64,000 nucleotides of DNA from Chromatiales bacterium (GTDB lineage Bacteria; Pseudomonadota; Gammaproteobacteria; Chromatiales; Chromatiaceae), in contig JANQLO010000074.1 of NCBI GenBank assembly GCA_028280505.1, positions 1-64,000 of the forward strand. Direction: 5' to 3'. This document shows, piece by piece, positions 41,795 to 57,774 of this stretch; the stretch's first letter is position 1; each line of letters begins with the position of its first letter. Under the pieces are notes generated by a model. That model searched no databases. It had not been told where the DNA came from and was given only the letters and a program-made list of their open reading frames with translations. The position numbers and the translations under genes are program-made.

Positions 41795-42102
41795 TGGATG
41801 TGTCCTCCCTGTTCGATATCGGTGACCCAGTAGACGCCTTGGCTTCTTTCGCTCGCCGCTAACGCTCTAACCGACTGCAGAACGCTTTCCAGGTCACTCT
41901 CTTCCAACATCAAATCGGCACGGACTCTTGGAATCTGCCCGACAATGTCATCGTGTGCCGCTAGAAAACGCTCGCTCTCTCGTTCGCGGCCAAATCCCTC
42001 CACGTTCGCGAGGGTGTACCCAGTAACCGGCGTTAGCGTCCTGAGCAGATCAGCCAACGGTTGCTGTTCCTGGGCATGTAAAACCAAAGTCAATAATTTC
42101 AT
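41791..42102 (-). CDS. P-II-like DUF3240 protein of metal-efflux loci
   Basis: The protein has 103 residues. The ferredoxin-like P-II fold pattern is visible: MKLLTLVLHAQEQQPLADLLRTL, then GYTLANVEGFGRERESERFLAAHD. DUF3240 proteins accompany CzcCBA-type pumps and are thought to be cytoplasmic sensors or regulators. It is the first gene of a three-gene minus-strand operon. Confidence 0.8.
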   Translation of the reverse strand: MKLLTLVLHAQEQQPLADLLRTLTPVTGYTLANVEGFGRERESERFLAAHDDIVGQIPRVRADLMLEESDLESVLQSVRALAASERSQGVYWVTDIEQGGHIQ

Positions 42103-42234
42103 GGAAAACTCTCAGCAAATGAACACAGTTGCTCGTCGTTGGAAGCAAATTGAGTTTCCAACGGGCGAGTGAAGCCACTGCCACTGACATCACATGCCAG
42201 CAAGCAAATTACCGGGTATTCGAGGGGAGCGTGA

Positions 42235-42666
42235 TCAGCGCGGAGGCGCGCGCAACGCAGGAACGAGATGGTATCGCTGTGGTTGAGTAGAGGGGGTGTA
42301 CGGGTGTCTCGTCGTGATACCGGACGCCGCAATGCCGCCAGCTAACACCAGCACCAGAATAAGAATCAAATCGATCGATGAGGGATTGATCGAAAAGTTC
42401 CGTAGCACGCCATTCGGCGTTGCAGACAACTCGATCACCACGCCGTGGTGGTGATCGGCATGAGACATATCGGTGGAAAGATGTTTGAGCGCTACGTCGA
42501 CATGCCCGGCTTCAAGCGACAAGGCGTGGTGCTCATGCGCGGAAACGGAATCGTGGTCCAGGCTGTGGATGTGGAATGACACATCATGGGCGAGCAGCAC
42601 CGTCAGGGTGAAGAAAACAAGCCCCACGGCAGCGATCGGTTTTTTTAACGCCCTGAAGAATTTCAT
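42235..42666 (-). CDS. His-rich small membrane protein
   Basis: The protein has 143 residues from the ATG at 42666 (MKFFRALKKP). An N-terminal helix is followed by a periplasmic His-rich stretch (HDVSFHIHSLDHDSVSAHEHH, then HADHHHG), a second helix and a tail ending LVPALRAPPR. The same plan and C-terminus occur in the divergent gene at 42873-43304. Metal (Ni, Zn or Co) sensing or buffering at the envelope is inferred. The family name is not recognised. Confidence 0.7.
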   Translation of the reverse strand: MKFFRALKKPIAAVGLVFFTLTVLLAHDVSFHIHSLDHDSVSAHEHHALSLEAGHVDVALKHLSTDMSHADHHHGVVIELSATPNGVLRNFSINPSSIDLILILVLVLAGGIAASGITTRHPYTPSTQPQRYHLVPALRAPPR

Positions 42667-42872
42667 CGAAACGATGTTACACAATCGATTTGGACTAAAC
42701 TACCGCTTTCACGTTTCAATCGCTTGAACTAATGCTGCGTGCCTGACTTGCCTCAAAGCGCAATAATGGCGGCTCGGTCGCGAAAAAACGCCAGGCCGAT
42801 GGTTTACTTGCCAAACGCAACGACCCGTTCGATAATTTCGGTTCACGCAACAGAGCTTTTTAAATTCCTACC

Positions 42873-43304
42873 GTGTTTTCCGGCGCCATTTCAAAACCTC
42901 TCTATCGCCGTCTGGTCGCAACCTGGGTGTTGCTGAGCTTTCTGTTGTTGATTTTGTTCCCGGCCCATTACCACCTGCATCACAACGCGCACGACACGAC
43001 GGACGCGTTCCCGTCGGTTCTGGCCGAACAGCATGTCGACCACCATGTCGATCTGCATGTTTCACTTGGCCATGTCGACGATGCGGAACACCAGCTCGAC
43101 AATCACGTCATCTCGAAAGGCAATGATGTCGGGACCCAGGTCTCTGCCGTAAAACTGCTGCAGTGGGTGGCCATCCTCACCCTGGTCGTGCTGGTCGTAC
43201 TGCAGACCAAAACAATCCATCAACGATGGTTTTTGCGCGACTTCGGTTCACCCCGCACCACCCTTGTTTTAACCCCGCCGTTACGCGCGCCGCCGCGCGG
43301 CTGA
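42873..43304 (+). CDS. His-rich small membrane protein upstream of czcCBA
   Basis: The protein has 143 residues. An N-terminal helix is followed by a His-rich periplasmic loop (HYHLHHNAHDTTD, then EQHVDHHVDLHVSLGHVDD), a second helix and a tail ending LTPPLRAPPRG. It has the same layout as the divergent 42235-42666 protein. It lies 114 bases before czcC and is probably the first gene of the czc operon, similar in position to CnrX/CzcI-type small proteins. Confidence 0.7.
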   Translation: MFSGAISKPLYRRLVATWVLLSFLLLILFPAHYHLHHNAHDTTDAFPSVLAEQHVDHHVDLHVSLGHVDDAEHQLDNHVISKGNDVGTQVSAVKLLQWVAILTLVVLVVLQTKTIHQRWFLRDFGSPRTTLVLTPPLRAPPRG

Positions 43305-43418
43305 TTACTTCCGTTTACGAATAACTGCAGACGCCCGGCTTATCGCCCGGGGCGCGTCGCCGCGCGTGTCTGCACCGTATCGCTGATTGAACCGACACCG
43401 GTTCGAGGAAGTATCGTT

Positions 43419-44665
43419 ATGCGACTCCGGATAGGGGCTGTTGCCCTACTCTGGGCGACGTCTGCATGGACCGCCCCAATGCCTGCGGCCGAGCAGCCGC
43501 TGACCCTTGGCCAAGCACTTGCATTGGTCCTGGAAAACAACCCGCAGCTACAGGCCGCGGATTTCGACACGCGTGCGGCGGCGGCACGCATTCGCCAGCA
43601 AAGCCTCGGTACGCCGTGGCAGGTCGGCATGGAACTGGAAAACCTGGCCGGCAGCGGCGAAGGGTCTGACTTGGAAACCACCGTCTCACTCGGGCGCGTG
43701 CTGGAACTGGGCAATAAATCAACCCTGCGCGGCGCAGTCGCGGAGCAAGAGTCCAGTCTGCTTCGCCATGAGCAGGATGCCGCACGATTGGATTTACTGG
43801 CCGAAACGGCACAGCGCTTTATCGCTATAGCACAGGTTCAGAGCCGTCGGGCACTGGCGCAAGAACAACTGGAAACGGCCAACAAGACACAAGGTGCGGT
43901 CAAGCGACGTTTCCGCGCCGGCAAGGCGTCCAAGGCGGAACTCAGTCGCGCGAAAATCGGTGTGGCGCGAGCCGAACTGGCGCTCGATGAAATCGATCAC
44001 CTGTTGCGCAACGGCCGCACACGGCTCGCTCAACTCTGGGGGCAGGTACGCCCCGACTTCAAAAAGGTTGTCGGTACGCTCTTCACGCTGCCCAGCATCC
44101 CCGACTATGCGTCGCTCGAGCGACTGCTCGACAACAATCCGGCCATCGCGCGGCTCGCCACGCAGGAGCGCTTGGCCGATGTACGTCTGCAGCTGACTCG
44201 TGCACAACGTCAACCGGATATCGACCTGTCTGCCGGCATTCGTCACTTCAGTGCGAACGATGATACCGGTCTCCTGCTCAGTGTACGTGTGCCCTTGGGC
44301 AGCCGTTCACGTGCGGTCGGTTACGAGGACGAGGCACGTGCACTGGCACGACGCGAGCCACTGCTGGCACAGAACCGCAAGCTCGCGCTGCGTGCCACCC
44401 TGTTCAGCCTGCACCAGGAACTCCTGCACGACCGCGACCGTTTGCAGATGCTGCGTTCACGCATTATCCCGGCGGCGACACAAGCACTGGACGATACCAA
44501 CCGTGGCTACGGCACCGGTCGCTACTCGCTGCTCGAATTGACGCAGGCGCAGGAGGTGCTGTTGCAAGCACGTCTCGAAGCCCTCGACGCTGCCGCCAGC
44601 TTTCAACGCAACCGCATTCAGATCGACCGCCTCACCGGCGCCTCGCCCCGTACCGGAGTGAACTC

Positions 44666-44669
<4 letters not shown>
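43419..44669 (+). CDS. czcC: CzcC-like outer membrane efflux protein
   Basis: The protein has 416 residues. The signal peptide ends near PAAEQP. Two OEP repeats (LTLGQALALVLENNPQLQAADFD, then SLERLLDNNPAIARL) with long coiled coils make up a TolC-type channel. It forms the outer membrane duct of the CzcCBA complex. It overlaps czcB by 4 bases. Confidence 0.92.
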
Positions 44670-49534
<4,865 letters not shown>

Positions 49535-49545
49535 GACCGCTGAAA

Positions 49546-49578
49546 GCTGCGCACCGGCGTAACAGACCGGTGTGCAGC
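49546..49578 (+). terminator. Hairpin after the czc operon
   Basis: GCTGCGCACCGG and CCGGTGTGCAGC form a 12-bp stem (one G-U) with a 9-base loop, between the lipoprotein gene and the cytochrome gene. No T-run follows, so it may be Rho-assisted or an mRNA stabiliser. Confidence 0.5.
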
Positions 49579-49613
49579 GCAGACTTTCATATGCAAATTT
49601 GGAGTATCGAGAA

Positions 49614-50054
49614 ATGTATAAAGCCATACTGTTCGCACTGATCGCGTGTGTATCTTTGTCAGCGAACGCCACGTCCCACGACGCCGATCAGCGCTTCGCC
49701 GATATGCAAAAAGCCGATATGAGCTATCGCCAGCTCATGGAACTCTTGGGAGAAGCCTCTGCGATGATTCATCTCGCTATTCTTCGAGAGAACAAGCAGA
49801 TGGTGAAACAGGCAGCCATCATCATTACCGGGCACCCGGCACCGTTACAGCCACCTTGGCTGATCGTGCCGCAGGCCGATCAAGCTGATTTCAAGGCAAC
49901 GCTCATGGCCTTCGACCCTTTGCTCGATCGCCATGCCGAAGCGATCGCCTCACATGCGGAAAAAGGTGACTGGCCCGCAGCCGCCCAGGCGCTCAGCGAG
50001 TTGAATGCGACCTGTATCGGCTGCCATGCGATATGGCGACAGCGCGTGCAATAG
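49614..50054 (+). CDS. Periplasmic cytochrome c (c-prime-like)
   Basis: The protein has 146 residues from the ATG at 49614 with GGAG upstream. The signal peptide ends SANATSHD. Helical body, heme motif CIGCH near the C-terminus (LNATCIGCHAIWRQ), as in four-helix cytochromes c-prime/c556. It probably carries electrons or binds gas ligands in the periplasm. Confidence 0.82.
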   Translation: MYKAILFALIACVSLSANATSHDADQRFADMQKADMSYRQLMELLGEASAMIHLAILRENKQMVKQAAIIITGHPAPLQPPWLIVPQADQADFKATLMAFDPLLDRHAEAIASHAEKGDWPAAAQALSELNATCIGCHAIWRQRVQ

Positions 50055-50100
50055 CGTGTCGGGCCTCCCGCAACCCAACAACCGCTAAAAAGGAAAGCGC

Positions 50101-50223
50101 ATGCGCCACCATGCATTCTGGGTGTTCATTACCGCGATGTCGGTACTGGCAGTGTCGGAAGTCGCCAAACGCAGTAGCCTGTTAGGCGGCATCCTGGCTT
50201 CCATACCGCTGATTTCGGTGATA
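50101..50223 (+). pseudogene. 3'-truncated DUF3147-like membrane protein gene
   Basis: From the ATG at 50101 (AAGGAAAG upstream) the first 40 residues read MRHHAFWVFITAMSVLAVSE, then VAKRSSLLGGILASIPLISV, which is the start of DUF3147 proteins (usually about 115 residues, four helices). After this the frame becomes nonsensical ([17 protein letters not shown]) and runs antisense into the next gene. The 3' end has been lost at a junction near 50223. Confidence 0.65.
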
Positions 50224-50241
50224 AGGCAACGGATTACCGGT

Positions 50242-52737
50242 TCATTTTTTATGCGGCCTCGAAATCATCGCCGTGTCCATCGGAATCGTCAGCCGGAGGG
50301 ACTCCGGTGGCAGACAGATGCGGTCGCTGCAGGCCTGCAGGCGCAAAGACAATGGCAGCGGACGGCGCTGCCGCCCGGTCGAATGTACGTACGCCACGAT
50401 CCGAGCCTCGCCTTCGTAAAGCGCGAGGGGCTCGGAGTAAAAGCCGAGCGATCGGATCTCGGCGTCGGGGTAATCGACCTGTGTCAGTTGCCACCCGCTG
50501 GATTCAGAAGCCAACTCAAGCCTCGTCGGGATCAGTTCTCGCTGCAGCGGTTGATCGGCGTTAACGTGCCAATCCGGTTGCATCGACAGCGACACGCTAA
50601 CCCGGTCGTCTGCTATTTGCCGCGCAGTGATTCGCACATTGCCGCGGGCGGCGTAACCCCCTGCCCTTTGTTCGCCGTGCTGCAGATCGTCGATTGCGGC
50701 GAGCAGATGAGCATAGGTGACAGGTGAACGTTTAACGTCGGCGGCGTAAGCGTCGAACAGTGCGCGCGCACGCGTGGCATAGTCTTGTCGTTCACTGCGA
50801 ATCGACAGCATCTGCCAGACCCGTAGGGTGGCGGAAGCTGGGGCAGGTATGCGGATATCGCCGGTGACCGTATTTTGCGGACGGGGCATGGCATTGAGCG
50901 GGGGTTTCTTGCTGAGGAAAAGCCGGCCGGTAGTTTTATCGTAAAAGCGTTCATGCAGCGTATCGGCAAGCAGCTGTGCCCGTAGCAGCCAGTTACGGTC
51001 GTTCGTGGTGTCATACAGACGCAACAGACCTTCTGCCAAAAGAGCATAATCTTCGAGCTGTCCCCGCTCCGAGGCACGGCCGGCGTAATGAACGCGCCAC
51101 AGCCGGCCGTCTTCGCGGCGGTTGTGTGTCCAGAGAAATCTTGCGGCATCCTGCGCTGCCCGGATGTAACGCGTTTCCCCGAGCAGGTCGCCAGCCAACG
51201 CAAAGGTACCGATCGTCAGTCCATTCCAGCCGGTAAGGATCTTTTCGTCACGATGAGGATGCGGGCGTTCCGCGCGGGCGCGGTACAACATCCGGCGGAT
51301 ATCTGCGAACCGGCGCTGCAGCGCCGCCGTGGTCACGCCCCGCCGATGAGCGATCTCTGCCAACGCAAGGGCGGGAGACTGCGTCAGGTGCAGCACGTTC
51401 GTACCCTGCTCCACATCGGCCTCGTCGATGCCGAACAGGTCGATCGCCAAGGCGGCATCGTCAGCCGGCAGTGCCTGGCGGATCTGCGCTGCGCTCCAGG
51501 TGTAAAAAGCGCCTTCGCGGCCTTCGCTTTCGGCATCGACGGCGGTATAGAAGGCACCCTCCGGCGCGGTCAGCTCGCGCAACACGTAATCGAGGGTCCG
51601 CTCCGCGACCTGTCGGTATCCCGCATCGCCGGTCAGATACCAGCCACGCAGGTAGACCCTTGCGAGCAAGGCCTGATTGTAGAGCATCTTCTCGAAATGC
51701 GGCCGACGCCATTCGGCATCCGTGGTGTAACGATGGAAACCGCCACCGATATGGTCATGGATACCGCCCTGTCGCATCGCATCCAGCGTACGTGTGACTA
51801 TCTGCATCAATTGCTCGTCGCTGCCACGTTGCGCGCTATCCAACAGAAGCAACAACAGGGTCTCATGCGGAAACTTGTTTTTACCAACGAAGCCGCCGTG
51901 TACCCGATCGTGTTTTTCGGCAGCCCCGGTGAGCGCCGCTGCGACCAACTGCGGGCCGAGCTCTCCGGATCGCTGCTCGAGCGTTCGCTCGACGGACAGT
52001 GCGTCAGCGATGCGCTGCGCCTCGTCCGTCAACGTCTGCCGCTGATCTTGCCACTGCGAGGAAAGACGCTGGATCAGATCATGAAAACGACTCGGCCAGA
52101 AAAAGGTGCCGGCGAAAAAGGTGCGGCCATCGGGGGTGAGAAAACCCGACATCGGCCAGCCGATCCTGCCTTTGATCAGACGGACCGCGGGCATGTAGGT
52201 CTCGTCGACATCGGGCCGGGTTTCCTTGTCGACTTTGATGGCGATGAAATGGCGGTTGAGAAAATCCGCGATCCGCACATCTTCGAAAACCTTGCGCGCC
52301 ATCACGTGGCACCAATGACAGCTGGAGTAACCGATGGAAAGAAAGATGGGCTTGTTCTCAGCGGCGGCCCTCGCGAACGCCTCGGCACCCCAGGGGTACC
52401 AATCGACCGGATTATGGGCGTGCTGGATCAGGTAGGGCGAGTCTTCCAGGATCAGGCGGTTGATGAACCGCGGTGTGCCGTCATCGAATCGATGTTCGGC
52501 ACGTGGCTGATAATCGTCACCCCTGGCCCGCAGCGCGGCAGTCAACTGCGCCTGGAGTTCGCTTGAGCGGGGCGCCACCCACACCCCGGTTTCGATGGCG
52601 GGTGCGGCCTGGGTAAACATGAGCATGACGCCGAGTATCAGGTAGACGAGGCCGCCGATCGTATATCGATCGACCGGCTGCCCGTTGCCGTTGGGGCGTC
52701 GCGTGGTAACGTGTCGCCGGATTGATTCCGCGTTCAT
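50242..52737 (-). CDS. DUF255 thioredoxin-domain protein with C-terminal DsbD-like domain
   Basis: The protein has 831 residues from the ATG at 52737; the frame is open to 52860 but the extra part is unlike protein. An N-terminal membrane anchor precedes the DUF255 domain with SSCHWCHVM (CxxC) and the NPVDWYPWG motif, then a six-hairpin glycosidase-like region ([25 protein letters not shown]). From about residue 700 a beta domain ([28 protein letters not shown], then [15 protein letters not shown]) resembles the DsbD N-terminal domain. DUF255/YyaL proteins usually lack this end. A periplasmic thiol-redox role is inferred. Confidence 0.85.
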   Translation of the reverse strand: MNAESIRRHVTTRRPNGNGQPVDRYTIGGLVYLILGVMLMFTQAAPAIETGVWVAPRSSELQAQLTAALRARGDDYQPRAEHRFDDGTPRFINRLILEDSPYLIQHAHNPVDWYPWGAEAFARAAAENKPIFLSIGYSSCHWCHVMARKVFEDVRIADFLNRHFIAIKVDKETRPDVDETYMPAVRLIKGRIGWPMSGFLTPDGRTFFAGTFFWPSRFHDLIQRLSSQWQDQRQTLTDEAQRIADALSVERTLEQRSGELGPQLVAAALTGAAEKHDRVHGGFVGKNKFPHETLLLLLLDSAQRGSDEQLMQIVTRTLDAMRQGGIHDHIGGGFHRYTTDAEWRRPHFEKMLYNQALLARVYLRGWYLTGDAGYRQVAERTLDYVLRELTAPEGAFYTAVDAESEGREGAFYTWSAAQIRQALPADDAALAIDLFGIDEADVEQGTNVLHLTQSPALALAEIAHRRGVTTAALQRRFADIRRMLYRARAERPHPHRDEKILTGWNGLTIGTFALAGDLLGETRYIRAAQDAARFLWTHNRREDGRLWRVHYAGRASERGQLEDYALLAEGLLRLYDTTNDRNWLLRAQLLADTLHERFYDKTTGRLFLSKKPPLNAMPRPQNTVTGDIRIPAPASATLRVWQMLSIRSERQDYATRARALFDAYAADVKRSPVTYAHLLAAIDDLQHGEQRAGGYAARGNVRITARQIADDRVSVSLSMQPDWHVNADQPLQRELIPTRLELASESSGWQLTQVDYPDAEIRSLGFYSEPLALYEGEARIVAYVHSTGRQRRPLPLSLRLQACSDRICLPPESLRLTIPMDTAMISRPHKK

Positions 52738-52877
52738 TCGCGCCGGTTCCGCTATGCGCACACAAGGATTGTCAAATACGCCATTGCCAATGCGTGTAAC
52801 ATCCGTCGAGAAGGCCGGGCCCAAACTCAGCCGTGCATAAAGTTTCAACAGTTCGCACATGTCGGATTGTACCGGCT

Positions 52878-54443
52878 TTAGCTATCTGATCCCGGTAACG
52901 CTTGCTGTTGAAGCAGTCGTGCATCCAATCCACCGTCCGGAGGGATAGCGATGCGCCACGCCTTTTCCTCTTCGGTTAGCGACTCTTTCATCGCCAACTG
53001 CCCGTCAAGTACGGTGAGATCGGCATCCGATACATTGCCGGCTTGGCGTTTACGCTCGAGTATCCGCTGGCGCAGTACTTCGACGGGTGCATCGCAGTCG
53101 ATGATGATGAACGGCACCTGCAGTCTTTCAGCCAGTGTCCGGAAGCGATTACGTTGCACATGTTTGAGAAAAGTCGCGTCGACAATAACGATATGGCCGG
53201 CTTCGACTACGCGTTTGCTCAGATCTTCAAGGCGCGCATAGGTCTGTTCGGTGAGCGCCTGTGAGTACGCGCCCCGCTCCGTTGCGTCTTTGGTGGGTTC
53301 TATGCCGAGAAGGCGTTTGCGCTCAACGTCGGAACGCAAACGGATCACGGGCAGAACGTCCGCCAAATCCTTCGTCACATGGCTTTTACCGCTACCGGAA
53401 ACACCGTGTGTGATGACGACGGCACCACGCCTGGGGCGGATGAATCGTTTGGCGAAATCGACGTAGCCACGCAGTTCGGTATCGACGGCTCGGCGCGCAT
53501 TATCGTCGAGGTCGGCCTGGGTACTGCGGATCGCGGCGATCTTGGCACGGACCATGGCGCGGTAGACCTCGTAGAAACGCAGTACGGCCAAGCCGGCGTG
53601 GTCTCCGGAGTGTTGCAGATAACCATCGAGAAACCGCTGCGCAAGATCGGCACGGCCGCGTTCGTGCAGGTCCATGGTCATGAAGGCGACATCGCTGATG
53701 GTGTCGATCCAGCGGAGCCCGGGGTTGAATTCGATGGCGTCGAACATCACCGGCGCGTCGCCGATCAGCGCGACATTGCCCAGATGCAGATCGCCATGGC
53801 ATTCGCGAATATGGCCTTGTGTCTTGCGCTGCCGCAGCACGTCTTTGAGCTGCTCGTGCTGCGCGGCGGTCCATTGCGCCAAGGGTTCGATTTCTGCCGA
53901 CAGTTGCGGTGCCCGTTTACGGATATGTTCGATGTTTTGGAGCATGGGCACATACACCATGTCCGCGTTGCCGTAAGGTTCGGCCGGGTCACAGATATCG
54001 GTGCCGACATGAAAAGTCGCAACATGCGCCGCCAGCGTTTCGATCAATTCAGCATTCAACCGGTCCATCTTCTTCGACAGGATCGCGTCGGGATCGAAGC
54101 GGCGCATACGTACCGCCCAGTCGATGATCTCGCCATCGCCGTCGATCTCGGGGTGCTCGATGCGGCCGGTAACCGCACAAACGGCCTGATAGAGCTGCGG
54201 CGCGAATCGGCCGTTCACGCGCAGTTCTTCGCGACAGGCCCGATGGCGTGCATCCAGCGACAGGAAATCGAGGAATCCCAGATCGAGCGGTTTTTTCAGC
54301 TTGTAGGCGACATCGCCGGCCAGGATAACGGTCGAGATGTGGGTGTCGATACGCCGACGGTCACCGCCGCCTTGCGGCCAGCATGTCGGGTCCATGAGCG
54401 ATTGCATCAAGGCCTCATGCTGCGCCGTTGTCTCGACCGTCAC
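52878..54443 (-). CDS. Aminoglycoside-phosphotransferase-like / AAA kinase fusion
   Basis: The protein has 521 residues. The N-terminal half is a phosphotransferase-like domain ([63 protein letters not shown]). The C-terminal half is a P-loop kinase ([23 protein letters not shown]). This COG2187-COG0645 fusion is widespread and its substrate is unknown. It lies 46 bases from recQ, same strand. Confidence 0.9.
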   Translation of the reverse strand: MTVETTAQHEALMQSLMDPTCWPQGGGDRRRIDTHISTVILAGDVAYKLKKPLDLGFLDFLSLDARHRACREELRVNGRFAPQLYQAVCAVTGRIEHPEIDGDGEIIDWAVRMRRFDPDAILSKKMDRLNAELIETLAAHVATFHVGTDICDPAEPYGNADMVYVPMLQNIEHIRKRAPQLSAEIEPLAQWTAAQHEQLKDVLRQRKTQGHIRECHGDLHLGNVALIGDAPVMFDAIEFNPGLRWIDTISDVAFMTMDLHERGRADLAQRFLDGYLQHSGDHAGLAVLRFYEVYRAMVRAKIAAIRSTQADLDDNARRAVDTELRGYVDFAKRFIRPRRGAVVITHGVSGSGKSHVTKDLADVLPVIRLRSDVERKRLLGIEPTKDATERGAYSQALTEQTYARLEDLSKRVVEAGHIVIVDATFLKHVQRNRFRTLAERLQVPFIIIDCDAPVEVLRQRILERKRQAGNVSDADLTVLDGQLAMKESLTEEEKAWRIAIPPDGGLDARLLQQQALPGSDS

Positions 54444-54489
54444 GTTCCCGCCCTCCTGCGATACGGCATGCTCAGCTCAAGATGTATGC

Positions 54490-56625
54490 TTACCGGGCCG
54501 CACAGACCAATCGGATTTCATGATCGGCGACCAGGGGCGGCAGTTCATCCCGCAGCCTGACGACATCTATCTTTTGCTCGTCGTTCCCTTGCAGGCGGTT
54601 CAATACTGCCTCGATCATGCCGTATTTCTTGGGTGCGATCAGGCGCTCGGGTTCGACCGTCTCACCGGACTCGATCAGGGCGATCAGCTGTTCACTGATA
54701 TCGCTGAGTGTCCGCCCGGTCTGCCGGCTGATGGTCTCCAGATCGAGCCCTTGTTGTGCGGCATGAAGAATCTCGCGCTGTGCCGGGTCGAGTGTGAGCG
54801 CGCTGTCGTTGTTGGCGACGCAATGCTCGGTAATCGCATCGAGAAAATCGGTGCCGTATTTCTCCAGCTTGTGCTGACCGACACCGTTGATCGCCAACAG
54901 CTCGTGTTCGTCCATGGGTTTTTCGCGTGCCATCTGTATCAATGTGGCGTCGCCGAATACCACATAGGGCGGGACGCCGGCGGTATCGGCAAGGTTTTTA
55001 CGCAACTGGCGCAAATGCTGGAACAAGGCTTCGTCGGCCGCCGATGACAGTTCCACTGCAGCGCGTTTTTTCTTCGTCTTACCCTTTAGACGCGGCCTGG
55101 CCAGTTCCAGTTGCTGTTCGCCGCGCAACAGCGGGCGGGCATCGTCGGTAAGACGCAAGGCCGAGTAACTGGCGATATCCTGTTCCAGATAACCGCGATG
55201 AATCAATTGGCGGACGATCGACTGCCATTCGGGTTCACTCTTGTCGCTGCCGATGCCATAGGTCGATAACGTATGATGCTTGAAAAGACGGATACGCTCC
55301 GTGTCGGCACCGCGCAGCACCTCGATGACATGTTTGATGCCGAAACGCTGGCCGACACGATAGACACAAGACAACGCCTTTTGTGCATCGACCGTGGCAT
55401 CGAAACGCTCGGGCGGATCTTCGCAGACGTCGCAGTTGCCACAGTCTTTTTCGAGACGTTCGCCAAAGTAGTTCAACAACACCCGGCGACGGCAAGTGAC
55501 GCTTTCGGCCAACGCGACCATGGCGTTCAGCTTATGGCTTTCGATACGCTGTTGCTCGGGATTACCGCTGTTTTCAATCAGTCGACGCGCGGTGACCGTG
55601 TCTTGCGCACCAAATAACAACAGGGCATCCGACGGCAGGCCGTCACGCCCGGCCCGTCCGGTTTCCTGATAGTAGCCCTCGATGTGCTTGGGCAAATCGT
55701 AATGCACCACAAAACGCACGTTTGGCTTGTCTATGCCCATACCGAAGGCCACGGTGGCAACGACTATCTTGACGTCATCGCGTAGAAAGTCCTCCTGCAC
55801 CCGGCGGCGCGTCTCGGCCGACAGGCCGGCATGATAGGCCGCGGCGGACACGCCCTCGGCGGTCAGCCGGCCGGCGATCTCTTCGACGCGTTTGCGGCTG
55901 AGCGCATAGACAATACCGGACTGATCGCGCCGGCCGTCGAGAAAACGTAACAATTGCTCGGCCGGTTTGTGCTTTTCCAGCACCGTATAGCGAATGTTGG
56001 GTCGGTCGAAACCGCTGACGTGAATCGCCGCCTGCTCGATCTGGAGTACGCGTAGAATGTCGCTACGGGTCTGCTTATCGGCGGTCGCGGTCAGCGCGAC
56101 CAGAGGCACGCCGGGAAAACGCCCGCGCAACTGGCCCAGCGCGGCGTATTCAGGCCGGAAGTCATGCCCCCATTGCGACACGCAGTGCGCTTCGTCGATC
56201 GCGAACAGGCTGATCGGGATGTCGTCCAGACGGTCGAGAAACCCGCTACCGATCAACTTTTCCGGACTGACGTACAACAGGTCGAGTTCGCCGTTATGCA
56301 GTTGCGCTAACCGTTCGCGCGCCTCGTCCGGATCAAGTGCGGAATTGAACGCGGCCGCCGCGACACCGTTGGCACGCAGCGCATCGACCTGATCTTTCAT
56401 CAACGCGATCAGTGGCGATACCACGATACCGACACCGGACCGAAGCATCGCCGGTATCTGGTAACACAATGATTTGCCGCCACCGGTCGGCATCAATACG
56501 AAAACATTGCGCTCATCGAGCAAATCGTCGATCACCGCCGCCTGGGCCGGACGAAAATCCTCGAATCCGAACACCTCCCGTAGTAACGAAAGCGGCGTCG
56601 ATTGGGTTAGCACTTGATCGGGCAT
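54490..56625 (-). CDS. recQ: ATP-dependent DNA helicase RecQ
   Basis: The protein has 711 residues. Walker [18 protein letters not shown] box in [20 protein letters not shown], motif [15 protein letters not shown], a zinc-binding RQC region (Cys in [10 protein letters not shown]), and HRDC domain (about 520-600, [25 protein letters not shown]). A C-terminal extension follows, as in long RecQ forms. It acts in recombination and repair. Confidence 0.96.
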   Translation of the reverse strand: MPDQVLTQSTPLSLLREVFGFEDFRPAQAAVIDDLLDERNVFVLMPTGGGKSLCYQIPAMLRSGVGIVVSPLIALMKDQVDALRANGVAAAAFNSALDPDEARERLAQLHNGELDLLYVSPEKLIGSGFLDRLDDIPISLFAIDEAHCVSQWGHDFRPEYAALGQLRGRFPGVPLVALTATADKQTRSDILRVLQIEQAAIHVSGFDRPNIRYTVLEKHKPAEQLLRFLDGRRDQSGIVYALSRKRVEEIAGRLTAEGVSAAAYHAGLSAETRRRVQEDFLRDDVKIVVATVAFGMGIDKPNVRFVVHYDLPKHIEGYYQETGRAGRDGLPSDALLLFGAQDTVTARRLIENSGNPEQQRIESHKLNAMVALAESVTCRRRVLLNYFGERLEKDCGNCDVCEDPPERFDATVDAQKALSCVYRVGQRFGIKHVIEVLRGADTERIRLFKHHTLSTYGIGSDKSEPEWQSIVRQLIHRGYLEQDIASYSALRLTDDARPLLRGEQQLELARPRLKGKTKKKRAAVELSSAADEALFQHLRQLRKNLADTAGVPPYVVFGDATLIQMAREKPMDEHELLAINGVGQHKLEKYGTDFLDAITEHCVANNDSALTLDPAQREILHAAQQGLDLETISRQTGRTLSDISEQLIALIESGETVEPERLIAPKKYGMIEAVLNRLQGNDEQKIDVVRLRDELPPLVADHEIRLVCAAR

Positions 56626-56755
56626 GTGTCCTGATTTCGTTGCATGGCGCGATGTCTCAGTGTACTCGACTCGGCGTGGTGAATTCAGTGCTCAGCAACA
56701 TTGCCAGCCTACCCCAGGCTCTCTACACTGCTCCGATTTGCCTGGGAGCCACGTC

Positions 56756-57466
56756 ATGCAAATTGCCCGAGACGGCGATCTACCGCATTCATCCGATTTC
56801 GAACAGATCGGCCGGTTGCTGCCACTCGAAAACGCCTGTCTGCTCGAACTCGGTTGTGGCGCGGCCTTTACCACCCGTCGGCTGGCCGAGAAGTTTCCGG
56901 TACGCGAGATCATCGCGATGGAGGTCGACCGCGTCCAGCACGACAAAAACCTTCGGATCACCGATCTGCCAAACGTCATCTTCCGATATGGCGGCGCGCA
57001 GGCGATCGAGCTGCCCGATGCCTCGGTCGACGCGGTGATTATGCTTAAATCGCTACACCATGTACCCGTTTCGGACATGGATCGCTCCTTCAGCGAAATC
57101 GCTCGGGTGCTGCGCCCCGGTGGTCTGGCCTATATCTCGGAGCCGGTCTATGCGGGTGATTTCAATGACATCCTGCGCCTGTTCAACGACGAAAAGCTGG
57201 TTCGCGAAGCGGCCTTCGCAGCGACCCGACGGGCGGTCGACAAAGGCCTATTGCAACTGGATCGCGAGATCCACTTCTTTAGTACCCGGCGTTTCCAGGG
57301 CTTCGAGGAATTCGACCGGCAGATGCTCGGCGCAACCCATTCCGAGTTCGACATCGACGAGGCGCTGTACGCCAAGATCAAGGAACGATTCATGCCACAC
57401 GTCGGCGACGATGGCGTGGCGGAGTTTCTCAGCCCTTTGCGGATCGATTTGCTGCGTAAACCTTAA
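56756..57466 (+). CDS. SAM-dependent class I methyltransferase
   Basis: The protein has 236 residues from the ATG at 56756 (GGGAG upstream); the frame runs back to 56624 across the recQ promoter and is not used. Motif I LLELGCGAAFTTR, acidic MEVDRVQ, and post-motif HHVPVSDMDRSFSEIARVLRPGGLAYISE are typical of Methyltransf_11. The substrate is unknown. It is divergent from recQ. Confidence 0.9.
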   Translation: MQIARDGDLPHSSDFEQIGRLLPLENACLLELGCGAAFTTRRLAEKFPVREIIAMEVDRVQHDKNLRITDLPNVIFRYGGAQAIELPDASVDAVIMLKSLHHVPVSDMDRSFSEIARVLRPGGLAYISEPVYAGDFNDILRLFNDEKLVREAAFAATRRAVDKGLLQLDREIHFFSTRRFQGFEEFDRQMLGATHSEFDIDEALYAKIKERFMPHVGDDGVAEFLSPLRIDLLRKP

Positions 57467-57774
57467 TACACATATTGCATGAAGGATGACTTCAGGCATC
57501 CTACCTTTCGCCCTTCGGGCCAGCCTGTCGGCTGTTCGAAACCGCTCCCGGCGGTTTCGTCGGATTTTGTGGGAGAACTGGCTAAGCAGGTCGGGTTATG
57601 AGTTCGAGTTCAGCCTTGCTTTTAATTATTTTTCAAAAAATGGCACTCAATTAATAGTATTGATCGCGGGGGAAAGGCAACCGCCGAGCAACATTTAACC
57701 CTCAAACTCTCCGTCCGGCCACGGAACGGGAAAACATCGCATTTGGCACCCTTTCTTCTCACACATGAGGGATC
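57467..57774. other. Intergenic region between methyltransferase and CDF exporter
   Basis: A short hairpin AGGATG-N8-CATCCT (57483-57502) follows the methyltransferase stop and may terminate it. The rest has no gene, with an AT-rich patch at about 57620-57665. Confidence 0.45.

Noticed and set aside
50224-50727. Continuation of the DUF3147-like frame
   Set aside because: It is antisense to the DUF255 gene and unlike any part of DUF3147.
51088-52566. 492-codon open frame on the plus strand
   Set aside because: It is antisense to the DUF255 gene, whose catalytic motifs are clear. Its composition is that of a shadow frame.
53379-54560. 393-codon open frame on the plus strand
   Set aside because: It is antisense to the kinase fusion gene, which has clear P-loop and phosphotransferase motifs.
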